Shown piece after piece: positions 1 through 9,617 of a stretch of 64,000 bases of DNA; within the stretch, counting starts at the first letter, position 1, and every line of letters begins with the position of its first letter. A program made the position numbers and the translations under genes. The stretch is from Bimastos eiseni. Lineage: Eukaryota > Annelida > Clitellata > Crassiclitellata > Lumbricidae. A model generated the notes under the pieces. The model made no database searches. It saw nothing but the letters and a program-made list of their open reading frames with translations, and was not told the DNA's origin. Where the stretch lies: positions 15,742,500 through 15,806,499 of the forward strand of contig OY365810.1 in NCBI GenBank assembly GCA_959347315.1. Reading direction: 5' to 3'.

Positions 1-779
1 TAGAGAACCTGATTAGATCAAGAAGAAAACCCTCTCATCCCATTTACATCGCAGTTGCCAAGGGAGTTTGGTATTGAAAACATCTGAACAAAACGTACCA
101 AATGATTTGGTGTTATAAATTTGAATGCAGGATATGTAAAATAGTCTCTGAGATCAGATTAATTTGTTTTTGTTTTTCTTTGTTACTTGACATCTAGAGA
201 TCTGTGTAAAGGTCCTGTTGTCATTGTTAGAATCAGGCCATCTTCCACCATGTGATACTTAAGGACGTCTCTGTAATGGGTCAGCCCGTAAATAATATGT
301 AAAGATGTTGTTATAAATTATTGATTCTGTTAAGTATTCTTTAGAAATTATGGAACTGTTTTGTATAATATTATATGCAGTAAAAAGGAATTCAATATAG
401 TTTTGTAGTTTTCTTTCAGATTGGCAGTTCCAGTTTTAGATGCAATAATATTGAAGGTTGTCCAAACAGTATTTAATTTGGAAGGAGGAGATTGGAGGAG
501 ATATCTTATTACTGCTGTTTATGTAATATGATGCTGCACGACTCACTTTTATAGACATCAAAACGTTTACCTGAAAACTTATTCCAGTTTCTGTGAATAA
601 ATCACGATGTCATAAATAATATTCTGCATGTGCAAAATAACATTAATTATAGCGATTATTGGGGACCAGTTGGACTGGTCAATCCTTCAATCTCCACCCG
701 CTATAGGCCTAGAAGGGTATCTGCGTATGTCAAATTGCTGTCTGGATACCATAAAATACACTGTAATAATTATGTCTTG
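1..779. other. no feature recognised
   Basis: AT-rich DNA without a convincing long reading frame, tandem repeat or terminal inverted repeat. Short frames near 630-830 look random. Confidence 0.5.
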
Positions 780-1000
780 TTGTTTTTTAACCACCATCCC
801 CAACTCCCAAAAAATGCAGTGTTTTGAGTGAATGACCCATAGAGACTGGAGAGATAGCAAGATCAGATCGTAAGATGGATGAGATTGTAATGATGGCTGG
901 AGTTTGTTCCAAAAAGCTGAAGCAGTTATTGCTGTAGAGCGATTTGCAACCTGTCTTTGCCATCTCGGCTACTGCTGCATGAGACAGATACATGTAATTA
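780..1000 (-). mobile_element. possible decayed LINE 3' coding end
   Basis: Read on the minus strand this segment gives a stretch resembling the C-terminal tail of a non-LTR retrotransposon reverse transcriptase. It has the pattern Ile-Thr-Ala-Ser-Ala-Phe-Trp-Asn, where the family usually has 'FSV..P..WN.LP', followed by a leucine-rich stretch ending near 'HSKHCIF'. The frame is broken and very short. The call rests on pattern resemblance only; it could be chance. Confidence 0.3.
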
Positions 1001-1264
1001 TGATTGAGAAAGGTGTCTTATAGCTCGATTATTTTTCAGTTTGCACACGATAATCTGTTGACCTTCACAACTTTATTTAGGCCTATGTTTCTATTAGAAT
1101 ATTAATTGACATAGGCCTATGGCAAATTAGACTATCCAATATTCGGATTTAGCTGAGATCGAGGTCGTTCCTAAACAAAGTGACCTAAACAAGGTGATTA
1201 ATAATATAAATTGGTTGTAGGCTAACGACCAAAATAACTCCTTTGAATTATAATTTAAAATTAT

Positions 1265-2179
1265 TGTAACGGTTCAGAGGTACGCCTGCCTGGTGTCGGC
1301 CTGCTGTGGTGTATGCCTGTTGTGTACGCCTGTCTACTGTGTTTTTTCTTCTGTGGTATCTGCCTGCTGTGCGCGCCTATCTCCTATCTACTGTAGTCTA
1401 TCTACTATCTACTGTAGATATCTACTATCTACTGTATCCTATCTACTGTGTAGTCTCTACTGTCTACTATCTACTGTAGATATCTACTATCTACTGTATC
1501 CTATCTACTGTGTAGTCTCTACTGTCTCCTATCTACTGTGTATCATCTACTATCAACGGCAAATTAGTATAAAGCGAGAGAGTCGTCATCGGAGAGTCGT
1601 CATCGGAGAGTCGTCGTTGGATCGTCGTCGTCATCGGGGAGTCGTCGTAGGATCGTGGTCGTCGCCGTCGCCTGGAGATCGTCATCGGGGAGCCTTGTAG
1701 ATTCGGCTTCGGCCTTGCAGTCTCGGCTCCTATGAAGCACGAATAGTCGTCGTGGCTTGCGATAGTCGTCGTGGATATAGTCGTCGCAGATTTGCGATAG
1801 TCGCCGTCAGCCATTGACGTAGCATAGTAGTCGCCGTCAGCCATTGACGTAGCATAGTAGTCGCCGTCAGCCATTGACGTAGCGTTGCAATTACTCGTTA
1901 GTTATCGACGTAGGGCGTATTGAGGGAGTGAGAAACGGACTGTTTCCGAATCGGCGCTACAGAAGTATTGTTTTCCGTTGTACATTAAAAGAAGATTATC
2001 GAACAAGCGTGTCTTATTCCAAGCGTCACCCAGAAAGGAGCTATTTAAACCTTAAATGGTTAGTCTTCAGCAAACCACTGAAGCCTTACTCAGCGGACTG
2101 CAACAAGAACTACCCCCATATCGGACGAGGCTGCAAGTCGTCATCCTGGTCACTGTCGAATAGGCCCCGTTCCGTTACA
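1265..2179. mobile_element. solo LTR (about 915 bp)
   Basis: The segment starts TGTAACGG and ends CCGTTACA, the TG...CA inverted ends of a long terminal repeat. It is flanked by the same four bases, TTAT, at 1261-1264 and 2180-2183, as expected for a target-site duplication. No gag-pol coding sequence or second LTR lies beside it, so it is read as a solo LTR left by recombination. Inside are a roughly 62-bp duplication of 'ctatctactgta'-type sequence (1400-1530), a GTCGTCATCGG-rich stretch (1575-1660) and a 30-bp tandem repeat. The superfamily is not determined; TGTAACG starts are common in Ty3-type LTRs. Confidence 0.6.
1801..1883. repeat. 30-bp tandem repeat, 2.8 copies
   Basis: The unit starts at 1801, 1831 and 1861 and is nearly perfect. 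It lies inside the solo LTR and each unit contains GACGTAGC. It creates an artificial open frame with a 10-residue period on the minus strand. Confidence 0.9.
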
Positions 2180-2229
2180 TTATTATGATCATGTTCGCTT
2201 CAAAGCAAACGATTGATGACAGACTGATC

Positions 2230-2600
2230 TTCCGGTTAAAGTGTCCGACGACACCATTCCTTTGGTCTCACTCTTGTAGGCCCTATGCCTCCCTCCATTT
2301 TGCCGTTCTCTTCTGTCTACCTCACAGGGTCTTCTTCATGTCCCTTTCTCTAGGACCTCTACTATGCAGTTGTAGGCCTATCGTGCTTTTTCGGTTGTGG
2401 TCCCAACTGCTTGGAATAGCCTTCCACTGGAAATTAGACTGCTACCTAAGAACTCTCTACGGTATCATATTTTTTATTCCACTCTGAAAACTGTCTTATA
2501 TGGCCGAGGTTGAACCGGAAGCGCCTCTGAGTAGATTTCTTGAAGAGACGCTATATTAAGTTTGATTGATAGATTGATTGATGATTGATTGATTAATCAA
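2230..2600 (+). mobile_element. LINE 3' end with hairpin and TTGA tail
   Basis: At 2380-2490 the plus strand reads like the last residues of a non-LTR reverse transcriptase: Arg-Ala-Phe-Ser ... Pro-Thr-Ala-Trp-Asn-Ser-Leu-Pro, then a basic and aromatic tail. Frameshifts break the coding upstream. It is followed by a 3' hairpin (2519-2556) with arms GCGCCTCT and AGACGCT, a TATATTAA spacer and a (TTGA)n tail. That layout matches the other 3' hairpins in this window and CR1/L2-like elements in general. Confidence 0.55.
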
Positions 2601-2689
2601 TCAATCTAGTGGCGGCGCTGGCCTTGATTGATGGATTGATTGATTGAAAGTGTTCCATAATTATTAGTTCCAGCTAGGCAAGTCAGATC

Positions 2690-2960
2690 AATTTCCTTTC
2701 TCTCTCTTCTTGTGAGTATGCACCAACGATCTTAATATTTTTTTCTGCAACGTTACCATCGCTGCTTTATTTCTTTTATGAAGGTCCTCGGTTGTTTTAT
2801 TTACCAGATATAGTAGCACAGTAACAACGATGATTTTCCTTTCATCTGATTTTCTTAATTCTTCTCCATATCCACATTTCGAAAACGTCCACTTCCTCCA
2901 GTCTGTTGATGTCCTCTCTTCTTGTGGTCCAATTACGCCTCTCATATGACATCTCCACAC
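2690..2960 (-). mobile_element. LINE fragment, RTE/jockey-like C terminus
   Basis: The minus strand contains Glu-Val-Asp-Val-Phe-Glu-Met-Trp-Ile-Trp-Arg-Arg-Ile-Lys-Lys-Ile. It resembles the 'FEMWCWRRMLKI.W' block that follows the reverse transcriptase palm in many invertebrate LINE proteins. The continuation is frame-broken. It is a separate insertion from the LINE at 2990-3925, because the conserved block and the frame differ. Confidence 0.5.
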
Positions 2961-2989
2961 TCCATCTTAATCTTTAATGTATAATTAGT

Positions 2990-3925
2990 AAGTAGTTTAC
3001 ATGGCGCCTTATAAGAACCTCTCGGAAGGCGCTAAACGTAGCTACCCAATAGATTTAGACAAATGCGATTTGAGTAATTTTGAAAAGTTGGCTGCAAGCA
3101 GTGCAATGTTGCGAAGTTGTAACGGAAGAGCGTTCCAGTATGATGGTCCAATGCATGAGAAGGCACGGTTTGTCCGCATCGATGTACGGGAGCGCGGGAC
3201 CATGAAGTCTCCACGAACCTTAGCACGCAAGGATCGACGACCTGGCTGGCTGGAGACGGAATGACAGAGCTCTCTGTTGTATTCTGGAGCCGTGCCGACC
3301 ACCGATGTCCGTCCCATGAGGATGATCTTGAATGTGATCTTATCCTCAACCGGGACCAAGTGCAGTGTGTCACGCATATAGCTTGAAATATGCGAGTCCT
3401 TTGGCAGCTTGGCAACGACTCGAGTGGCGCAGTTCAGAACGGATTGAAGCTGTCTTATCCGGAACTTTGGCAGACCCGCACGGACACCATTGCAGTAGTC
3501 CAGGCAAGTTAGCGAGAAGGAGTGGACAATTAAGAGTTTTAGCGGCGTCAATTGACAGATTTCGCCGAATGACTCTAATCTGGCGCAATTGATAAAAGCA
3601 AGACATGCACAGGGAACTGACATGTTCCTCCAAGGACAGGTCTTGATCCAGAAGAACTCCCAAGTCCCGGACGACGCGTTGAACCTTCCAATGAGGAAAT
3701 GCTGCTTTAATCGCCACCTTGTCAACCCTCGAACGCGCTTGTCTCTTGCCCAGCCACATAAATTCAGTTTTATCCGGGTTCAATCGTAGCCGATTGGAGG
3801 ACATCGAGATCTGCACTTACTCCACAATTGCCAAGATTTTTGACACGCACTTCTGTGCCTCAGATGGGTGGCATGTCAAGTACAGTTGGGAGTCGTCGGC
3901 ATATTGATGAACCCGGGCTCCAAGA
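2990..3925 (-). mobile_element. CR1/L2-like LINE, 3' third with RT catalytic box
   Basis: A decayed non-LTR reverse transcriptase. Near 3905-3880 the minus strand reads HQYADDSQLYLTCHP, the YADD catalytic box. It continues in a shifted frame with 'NRLRLNPDKTEFMWLG' (3816-3730) and, after another shift, 'LDYCNGVRAGLPK...LQSVLNCATR', 'LHLVPVEDKITFKI' and 'GPSYWNALPLQLRN', ending at a stop at 3042. At least two frameshifts and one stop separate the blocks, so it is dead. The 3' UTR carries a hairpin at 3001-3035 (GGCGCCTT / AAGGCGCT), linking this LINE type to the dispersed hairpins elsewhere. The 5' two thirds are missing. Confidence 0.85.
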
Positions 3926-4529
3926 ACCCATATTATCAGTGGTTAAAGTGGTTTGGGTGAGCAGTGGGAACTCCAAAGTTCGAGTTGACTCGATAGGAGA
4001 CAGGACCATCGATGTCTACAGTCTACCCCTAACCAGGCCTTATGCAAATTTAAGAATTGTATTCTTCGATGAAACCGCATTCCACTTATTAAAAATGTAA
4101 AAGAGAATACATTTAAAAAAATTAAAAAATACAAATAATTTACATTGATTTTTTAACATGTATCATCTTTCTTTCCCTAAAAATAAATGAGAGTCCTGCA
4201 GATTTTTTGAATAAATAGATGTACATGTATACTACCTAATGTCTATAATGTGTCGAGTTCAAACTCAAAGAGCAAGGGTTCGGATCTCACATACAGTTAG
4301 GCCTATATTGAGCCAGTCAAATAGCCAACTGTAGCTACATGGGCCTAACAAAAGAGAAAGTGTTAAAGAAATTCTATTCAGACTATGATGTTGTCTTCAC
4401 ACGAAAAACTCAATAGACAGCTGTAACCTGAGTGATGTGCAGAATTAATATATTCGTTTTACTGAACCCCTTTCACACTCGCCGTGCTTAGCCTACTGCT
4501 TAAGGTGTTTATTCGATTCAGCAACTCTT
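3926..4529. other. no feature recognised
   Basis: Unremarkable AT-rich sequence beyond the truncated LINE. A GAGCAGTGGGAAC word at 3958-3970 recurs near 7400-7440. Confidence 0.4.
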
Positions 4530-5110
4530 GGAAATGATCAGAAACCCTGCCACCTCTGCTATCTTAATAATCTCGATAATCTTGCTCCATAGCAGTATAT
4601 TGACGTAGGAACTTGCCACGTAAATGGACAAGTTATCTCTCACCCCCTCAGGGTCGAAATCATTTGGCCAAGCATTGGGATCAAGAGATCAGACACTAGA
4701 ACTACACAGATCCTTCTCCGAATCTGCCAACAATTTTTTTTCATGCCGTCTACCAATGCTTGGTAAAACTGGCCTCGATAAATTTCCCTCTCTTTCCCAC
4801 TGCAAGTAGCAAACGATACACCTTTGAAAGCTCTTGCATCTGCAGCCTGAACAGCTTCAGCATAGTACTGTCCACTCAGCTGTATAATGACTTCGATTCG
4901 TCTTGTCAGGACTCAGGAGTAGATGATCAACAGGAAGTGATATAAACTATCTGCAATGCTAAGGACAAATCGGCCAACTCTTCCAGGGCATCATACACGA
5001 GTCCAAAATTCTTTGTGAAAACAGGGTTAGCCAGTTTCATGACCGTTCCCAACAATTTCTGCTGCTCTAAATCAGCTCTCCTACTACTCGCTAATCAATT
5101 GCTGAAATAA
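4530..5110 (-). pseudogene. decayed transposase-like gene (KIAA1586/ZNF862 type)
   Basis: Minus-strand translation in shifting frames gives 'GLVYDALEELADLSLALQ' (about 5025-4970), then 'YYAEAVQAADARAFKGV' (about 4875-4825) and 'RGQFYQALVDGMKK' (about 4785-4745). These blocks and their order recall the hAT-transposase-derived proteins annotated as E3 SUMO ligase KIAA1586-like or ZNF862-like, abundant in invertebrate genomes. Several stops and frame changes separate the blocks, so no protein is made. The naming is from memory of the family; that it is a broken coding region is clear. Confidence 0.5.
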
Positions 5111-5199
5111 TTGTGCAAATACACTGTAGCATTGCCGAACATCTCCAACCAAGACCAAGAGCTTACATATGCTCCACACATTCACCGTCTCCTGTGTCA

Positions 5200-5570
5200 C
5201 TGTGTGATTCATGCTAAAAGTTGCGTCAGCTCCGCGCTGTTACTCTTCGATAACTCCAGACGCCACCGTTACACACTTGTCCACTCCTTCATCAGATTAC
5301 TGCTGCTCACTCTATGTAGGCCTCCAAACTGGGTGGTTGCGGTGCCTGGACAGTGTCCTGCGTTTTGCTGCACGTCTTGTCGGTCGCATTTCGAAATGTA
5401 TCCACATCTCCGGTTAGATGCTGGATGCTCCTCCAGCAGCGATTCTCGTAACCCAGCATCGCTCTGGTCTGGTAGTCCTTGTCTCCTTGTCAGATCTCGT
5501 CTACGCCGATCTTCGCAAACCCTGACACACATCTTTTAGTGCATCGGGTTGGGCTAATTACCGCCCTGCA
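5200..5570 (+). mobile_element. LINE reverse transcriptase fragment
   Basis: The plus strand contains, across frames, 'DYCCSLYVGL' followed by 'LRCLDSVLRFAARLVGR' (5290-5400). This resembles the 'LDYCNSLLYGLP...L..LQRVQNAAARLV' block near the end of CR1/L2/jockey reverse transcriptases. Frames are interrupted and no 3' hairpin follows directly. Confidence 0.5.
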
Positions 5571-7517
5571 ATTTCAATCAATGACTTCAGATATAATTAT
5601 ATCGTTAGACTTAATTTAACTTGCCACTGATCTGCATTCCGACGGTAACCACATTAGCTACATTAACGACGCAATTACATCAAAGCTTGAAGTAGACACT
5701 GCTTCGACGTATGATCGTAGACGATACAATGTGCTGTAAACTTTGGCTTTGCAAAATACGTAGATATGTCACACAGTACAACTTAAGAATAATCCCTAAT
5801 GTGTGAAATTACAGGATCATCTGCGTGACATAATTCTACAATTAAACAGGCAACAAACAATGAATCCAGGAAACTGCAGGACAGGATCTACATAGACCAC
5901 ATTGTTCTAGCTACACAATGATTGTAGGCCTATACGCTGTGACTCATAATTATTTAATATTAAATTCTGCACTTCATTTGTCATTTTTGAAGCTTCCCAC
6001 GAGCTCAGATATACATAATAGAAGAAACAAGTATTGAGATAAGCGACAGAGAATGCTGAAGTTCAAATGTATTGGACAGACGAGAACGAATTTGTTGACT
6101 AAACGAAACTGCATCCCTTTCTGTGCGTTGATTGATGTGAAATTAATCTTAATTAAATCTAAAATTGTACGCTCTTTTGAGAGGTGTCGCGCACACGAAT
6201 CGCTAGGTGGCATCGTACATGTGTTTATCGAATTTACAATAATAATTATGATTGCTATTATTACTTTAGCTTATTTGCCATTTGACACTGCTATTTATTG
6301 AATAAATAAAACTACTTTCCTCTAAGTCCAATAATTGATTGCCAAAGATAAGGCGCAGCTGACAGTTGATTAATGTAATTATACTCTTAGACACCTTTAT
6401 TTAAAGAGGTATTGATAGGATACTATATAAATAGTGGAACGCATAGAAGATATAGTTGGGAGTGGACGGGTTGATAGTACACATTCTGAGGATAGGCCAT
6501 ATGGTCCAGTAAATGCACAATTGCATTTGAGGAGGATTGTGTAGCGGTTCCCCGGCTCCCAACTTTTGCAAAGCTTCTGTTTTGACGTTTCAATTTCTTG
6601 TTGAAGAAAACTTCGATTTTTCTGTCAAACAGTAATCATTGATGGACAAGGATAGCGCTGCTGAAATTAATACTAGAGGTACTTAATTAAGTAGAGGTAT
6701 TGCATGGGTTACAATAAAGTGCCTGTTTTATCCTTTCTCAAGACGAATTTCTATTATATGGAAGCGATTGGTGTGCGCTGAGAGAGGCTCTATATAAACA
6801 AAGAGATTTAAATACAATACAATGTAATATGTGATGGCTACCGTACCTGACTTCAAGGAGAGTAGGCCAACACTTCAGCCAATGCCCCCTCAACTTCCAC
6901 TCCCTTTCATCATCTATTATCCTCTGCCTCTTCCTCGTCCCCTCCTCTTTCTTTCTGTTCTCATGGATCCTCTCCTTCCGCTGTCTATTACTATCCATTG
7001 TATTCTCATTCAATTCCCATGCTAATCCCCTCATCTTTCCCTCCTCCCCTTCACTACCCCGCAATTTTTCTCCACCTCCTTATCATTCATTCCTCAAATG
7101 CCCATACTCTCCGATTTCAACACCTCGTCCCATTTCCATACTCCTCGTTTATTACTCCCATCCTCATCATCGTCTGCCCTCCACATTATTGTAGTGATCC
7201 GTTAACATACCCGGTTTAAGGCCTTATAGGCCTACATGTCGTTAGTGTAAAGCTGCTTACAAGCGGACAGCAAACACACTGTAATATGTAATTCTAAATA
7301 AGACTCAAGAGTCATGAATTAGTTGTCGTTACCGAACGGACGTTCCGAAGAAGAGTTTTAATGGAACACTTGCGTTCCGAGGGTTCCATTGCATTGTGAG
7401 CAGTGGGAACGCAGACACAGGAATTCGAGAGCAGTGGGAACGCGTACCCACTTTAAACCCTGCATATTGCATGATCTTTGTTAAATCAACAAGTCAAGCA
7501 TCAATGCATTGTACGAC
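5571..7517. other. no gene; pyrimidine-rich stretch
   Basis: No convincing coding sequence. At 6768-6806 there is a weak match to the dispersed LINE 3' tail (AGGCTCTATATAAA). From about 6890 to 7190 the plus strand is C/T-rich without a clean repeat unit, giving spurious proline- and leucine-rich frames. Confidence 0.4.
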
Positions 7518-8748
7518 CAGGGCTTAAAGTGTGCCTGGACGGTCATGGACGGCGTCCAGGCACTTATTTTCGAGGCTGGACGCCGTCCTGCCACTTATTT
7601 GGCCAGCAGAGCCTGGACGCCGTCCATGCATCAGTGCAATTCCTAATTTCGCGCTTCGCGCGTTTACAAACTTTATTTCCACAACTTTCAAAACGATGCC
7701 GACGCCACTGGCCCCTTTATTGTCGACAATTTAACAAAGGAATGCAATTCTCTGTTGGCCTACGCTTTAACTTACAACAACCATTTCGCCAACAAATAAT
7801 TGACGACTAAATAGTGGTTGATGAACAAAAAGTCTTACGAATGATAAAAATTTTTATATTTCGCCCATTGTATTTGGTTAAATAGAACTTGGATTGATTA
7901 TAATAATGTCTGTAAATCCAGCTTCTGGTTCAGCATGAACCATTTTTGATTATTCAACTTCTATTTAGGAAAATATTCTTTTCATTGATCCAACTTTTAT
8001 TTCAGTAGGCATTATGTTCATCTAAATAGCATCTGTTTTTGGAGGAATTTCGTTCACCCATCCAACTTCTATTCCAGCATCATTAATATCACCAACCCAA
8101 CTTCTATAATTACGAACACAGTGGACCACATTGCACGAACCATTTGTCGTCGACTTAATATGTTGGTGCTCTGCCTTTGCTATCTTAAGTTCTTAATTTT
8201 TTGACACTAGAGGTTGTCCATAAATGACGTCACGCGCCTATGGGGAGGGGTCACAAATTTGTGACGATGCGTGACAAGGGGATAGAGGTCGACTAAATAT
8301 GACGTCACATCATCACATCAAAATACGTAATTTTGTTACACTGATTCAAACCAGTTCCACTTAATTAGCAGTAGTTGTTACCACAATTGAACAAAACCAA
8401 TTATGATCATGATAGTCTTTCATCCTGAGGAGTGCATAAGATTGTAATCATTATAGGTTACCTAATTTTTCCATTTTTCTTCGTTATACTACTACAATTT
8501 GAAATATCTTATAGTTATAATTACATTTTTTGAGAATTAGAAAAAAATTTGCATTACATTCTGGACATCTGGTTTGAATTTAGGGGGTCAGGGCCTTGTG
8601 ACGTGACGTAATATTTGAGGGGGTCATGGCATTTTTGACGACGTGTGACAAAGAGGGATTGGTCAAAAATCGTAAAAAATTGCGTGACGTCATTTATGGA
8701 CGGCTCCCCCGGCGTCCAGGCACTTCTTTTTTTACACTTAAAGCACTG
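7518..8748. mobile_element. hAT-type non-autonomous transposon, copy 1
   Basis: The element starts CAGGGCTTAAAGTG and ends with the inverse, CACTTAAAGCACTG. It is flanked by perfect 8-bp direct repeats TGTACGAC at 7510-7517 and 8749-8756. Eight-base target duplications with CAG...CTG ends are the hAT signature. The subterminal region repeats GGCGTCCAGGC in both orientations (7545-7625). The interior (7910-8130) holds a degenerate repeat around CCAACTTCTATTT. No transposase is visible, so it must be moved by another element. A second, inverted copy lies at 53151-55231. Confidence 0.85.
8210..8707. mobile_element. nested MITE with TGACGTCA ends
   Basis: Inverted ends GTCCATAAATGACGTCACG (left) and CGTGACGTCATTTATGGAC (right) enclose about 498 bp inside hAT copy 1. 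Subterminal parts are also roughly inverted (GTCACAAATTTGTGAC left; related GTGTGACAAAG right). Related ends occur at 20921-22576, 53189-53886 and 54472. In hAT copy 2 the same element sits at the same position, flanked by CTA, suggesting a 3-bp target duplication as in PIF/Harbinger elements. No coding capacity. Confidence 0.75.
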
Positions 8749-8756
8749 TGTACGAC

Positions 8757-9326
8757 TAACCATGCTAGCTATAACAAAACCATAAATAAATCCTAATAAA
8801 ATTACATAATGTGATAAAAGATAATAATTTCTTTAAAAAAACCTTTATTGTTTGACTTACATTGAGACATAAAAACTGTTAATGAGATGTCGAGGTTTGC
8901 ATTCTGGTCAGATGTACAGTAGCCTAAGTCAATACGTGGGCTGATGCTGGTTAGACACAAGCTTAAGTCATTATTTACACAGAGCCTATTCCTATAATTA
9001 TAATATTTAGACTTGAGTGTAATCATAGCTGAAGAACCGTCTCACAGATGTATGCGTAGTTTAAAATGGCAACTACACTGACAAAGCAACAATCGGTAGA
9101 AAATATAGCGCATTACATTCACGTGACAATATTTTTCAGTGGAAAAAATGCGATTTCAAAGAAAAGTTGGCGACCCACTTGGATATCCTTTGCGACCCAC
9201 TTGCGGGTCGCGACCCACAGGTTGAGAATCACTGCTCTAGACTAATAGGTGAGCGTCACGTGAGCGTCGATCTGGAACTTCGCGTATCCACTTACAAAGG
9301 AAGCTAATGACCTGTAACCATCGGTA
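8757..9326. mobile_element. hAT end fragment in AT-rich sequence
   Basis: At 9168-9233 the sequence repeats GCGACCCACTT and ends GGTTGAGAATCACTG. Inverted, this reads CAGTGATTCTCAACCTGTGG, a very common hAT terminal sequence. The opposite end was not found in the flanking kilobase, so only a fragment is claimed. The remainder of the interval shows nothing recognisable. Confidence 0.45.
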
Positions 9327-9338
9327 TTTATTTTTATT
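9327..9338 (-). terminator. candidate polyadenylation signals of the ankyrin gene
   Basis: Two tandem AATAAA hexamers on the minus strand (TTTATT at 9327-9332 and 9333-9338), about 280 bases past the ankyrin stop codon. They are the nearest canonical hexamers downstream; use is inferred. Confidence 0.5.
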
Positions 9339-9617
9339 TAATAATCTAGATTTCAACCCCTCCTACCACGTACACGGTAAAAAGGGCCTACAAGGACCGC
9401 TGCTGAATATAAAATTATTATATAGGCCTAATGGGCGACTAGGACGAACGCTTTGGTCTTGGCAACAATGAGGATGAAAGAAACGGAAAGAATGCGATAA
9501 ATTATATTATTTATAGTGACAGCAATAAACATGTAGGCCTAATTTAGCGACAGCTGAAATATTTGATGAATGAAATGCTTGCAAATAGAATGATGTTTTG
9601 TTCGTTTTGTCGATTGG

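Noticed and set aside
6831..7219. Proline/leucine-rich ORFs in the pyrimidine-rich region
   Set aside because: Composition explained by C/T richness; no domain or splice signals.
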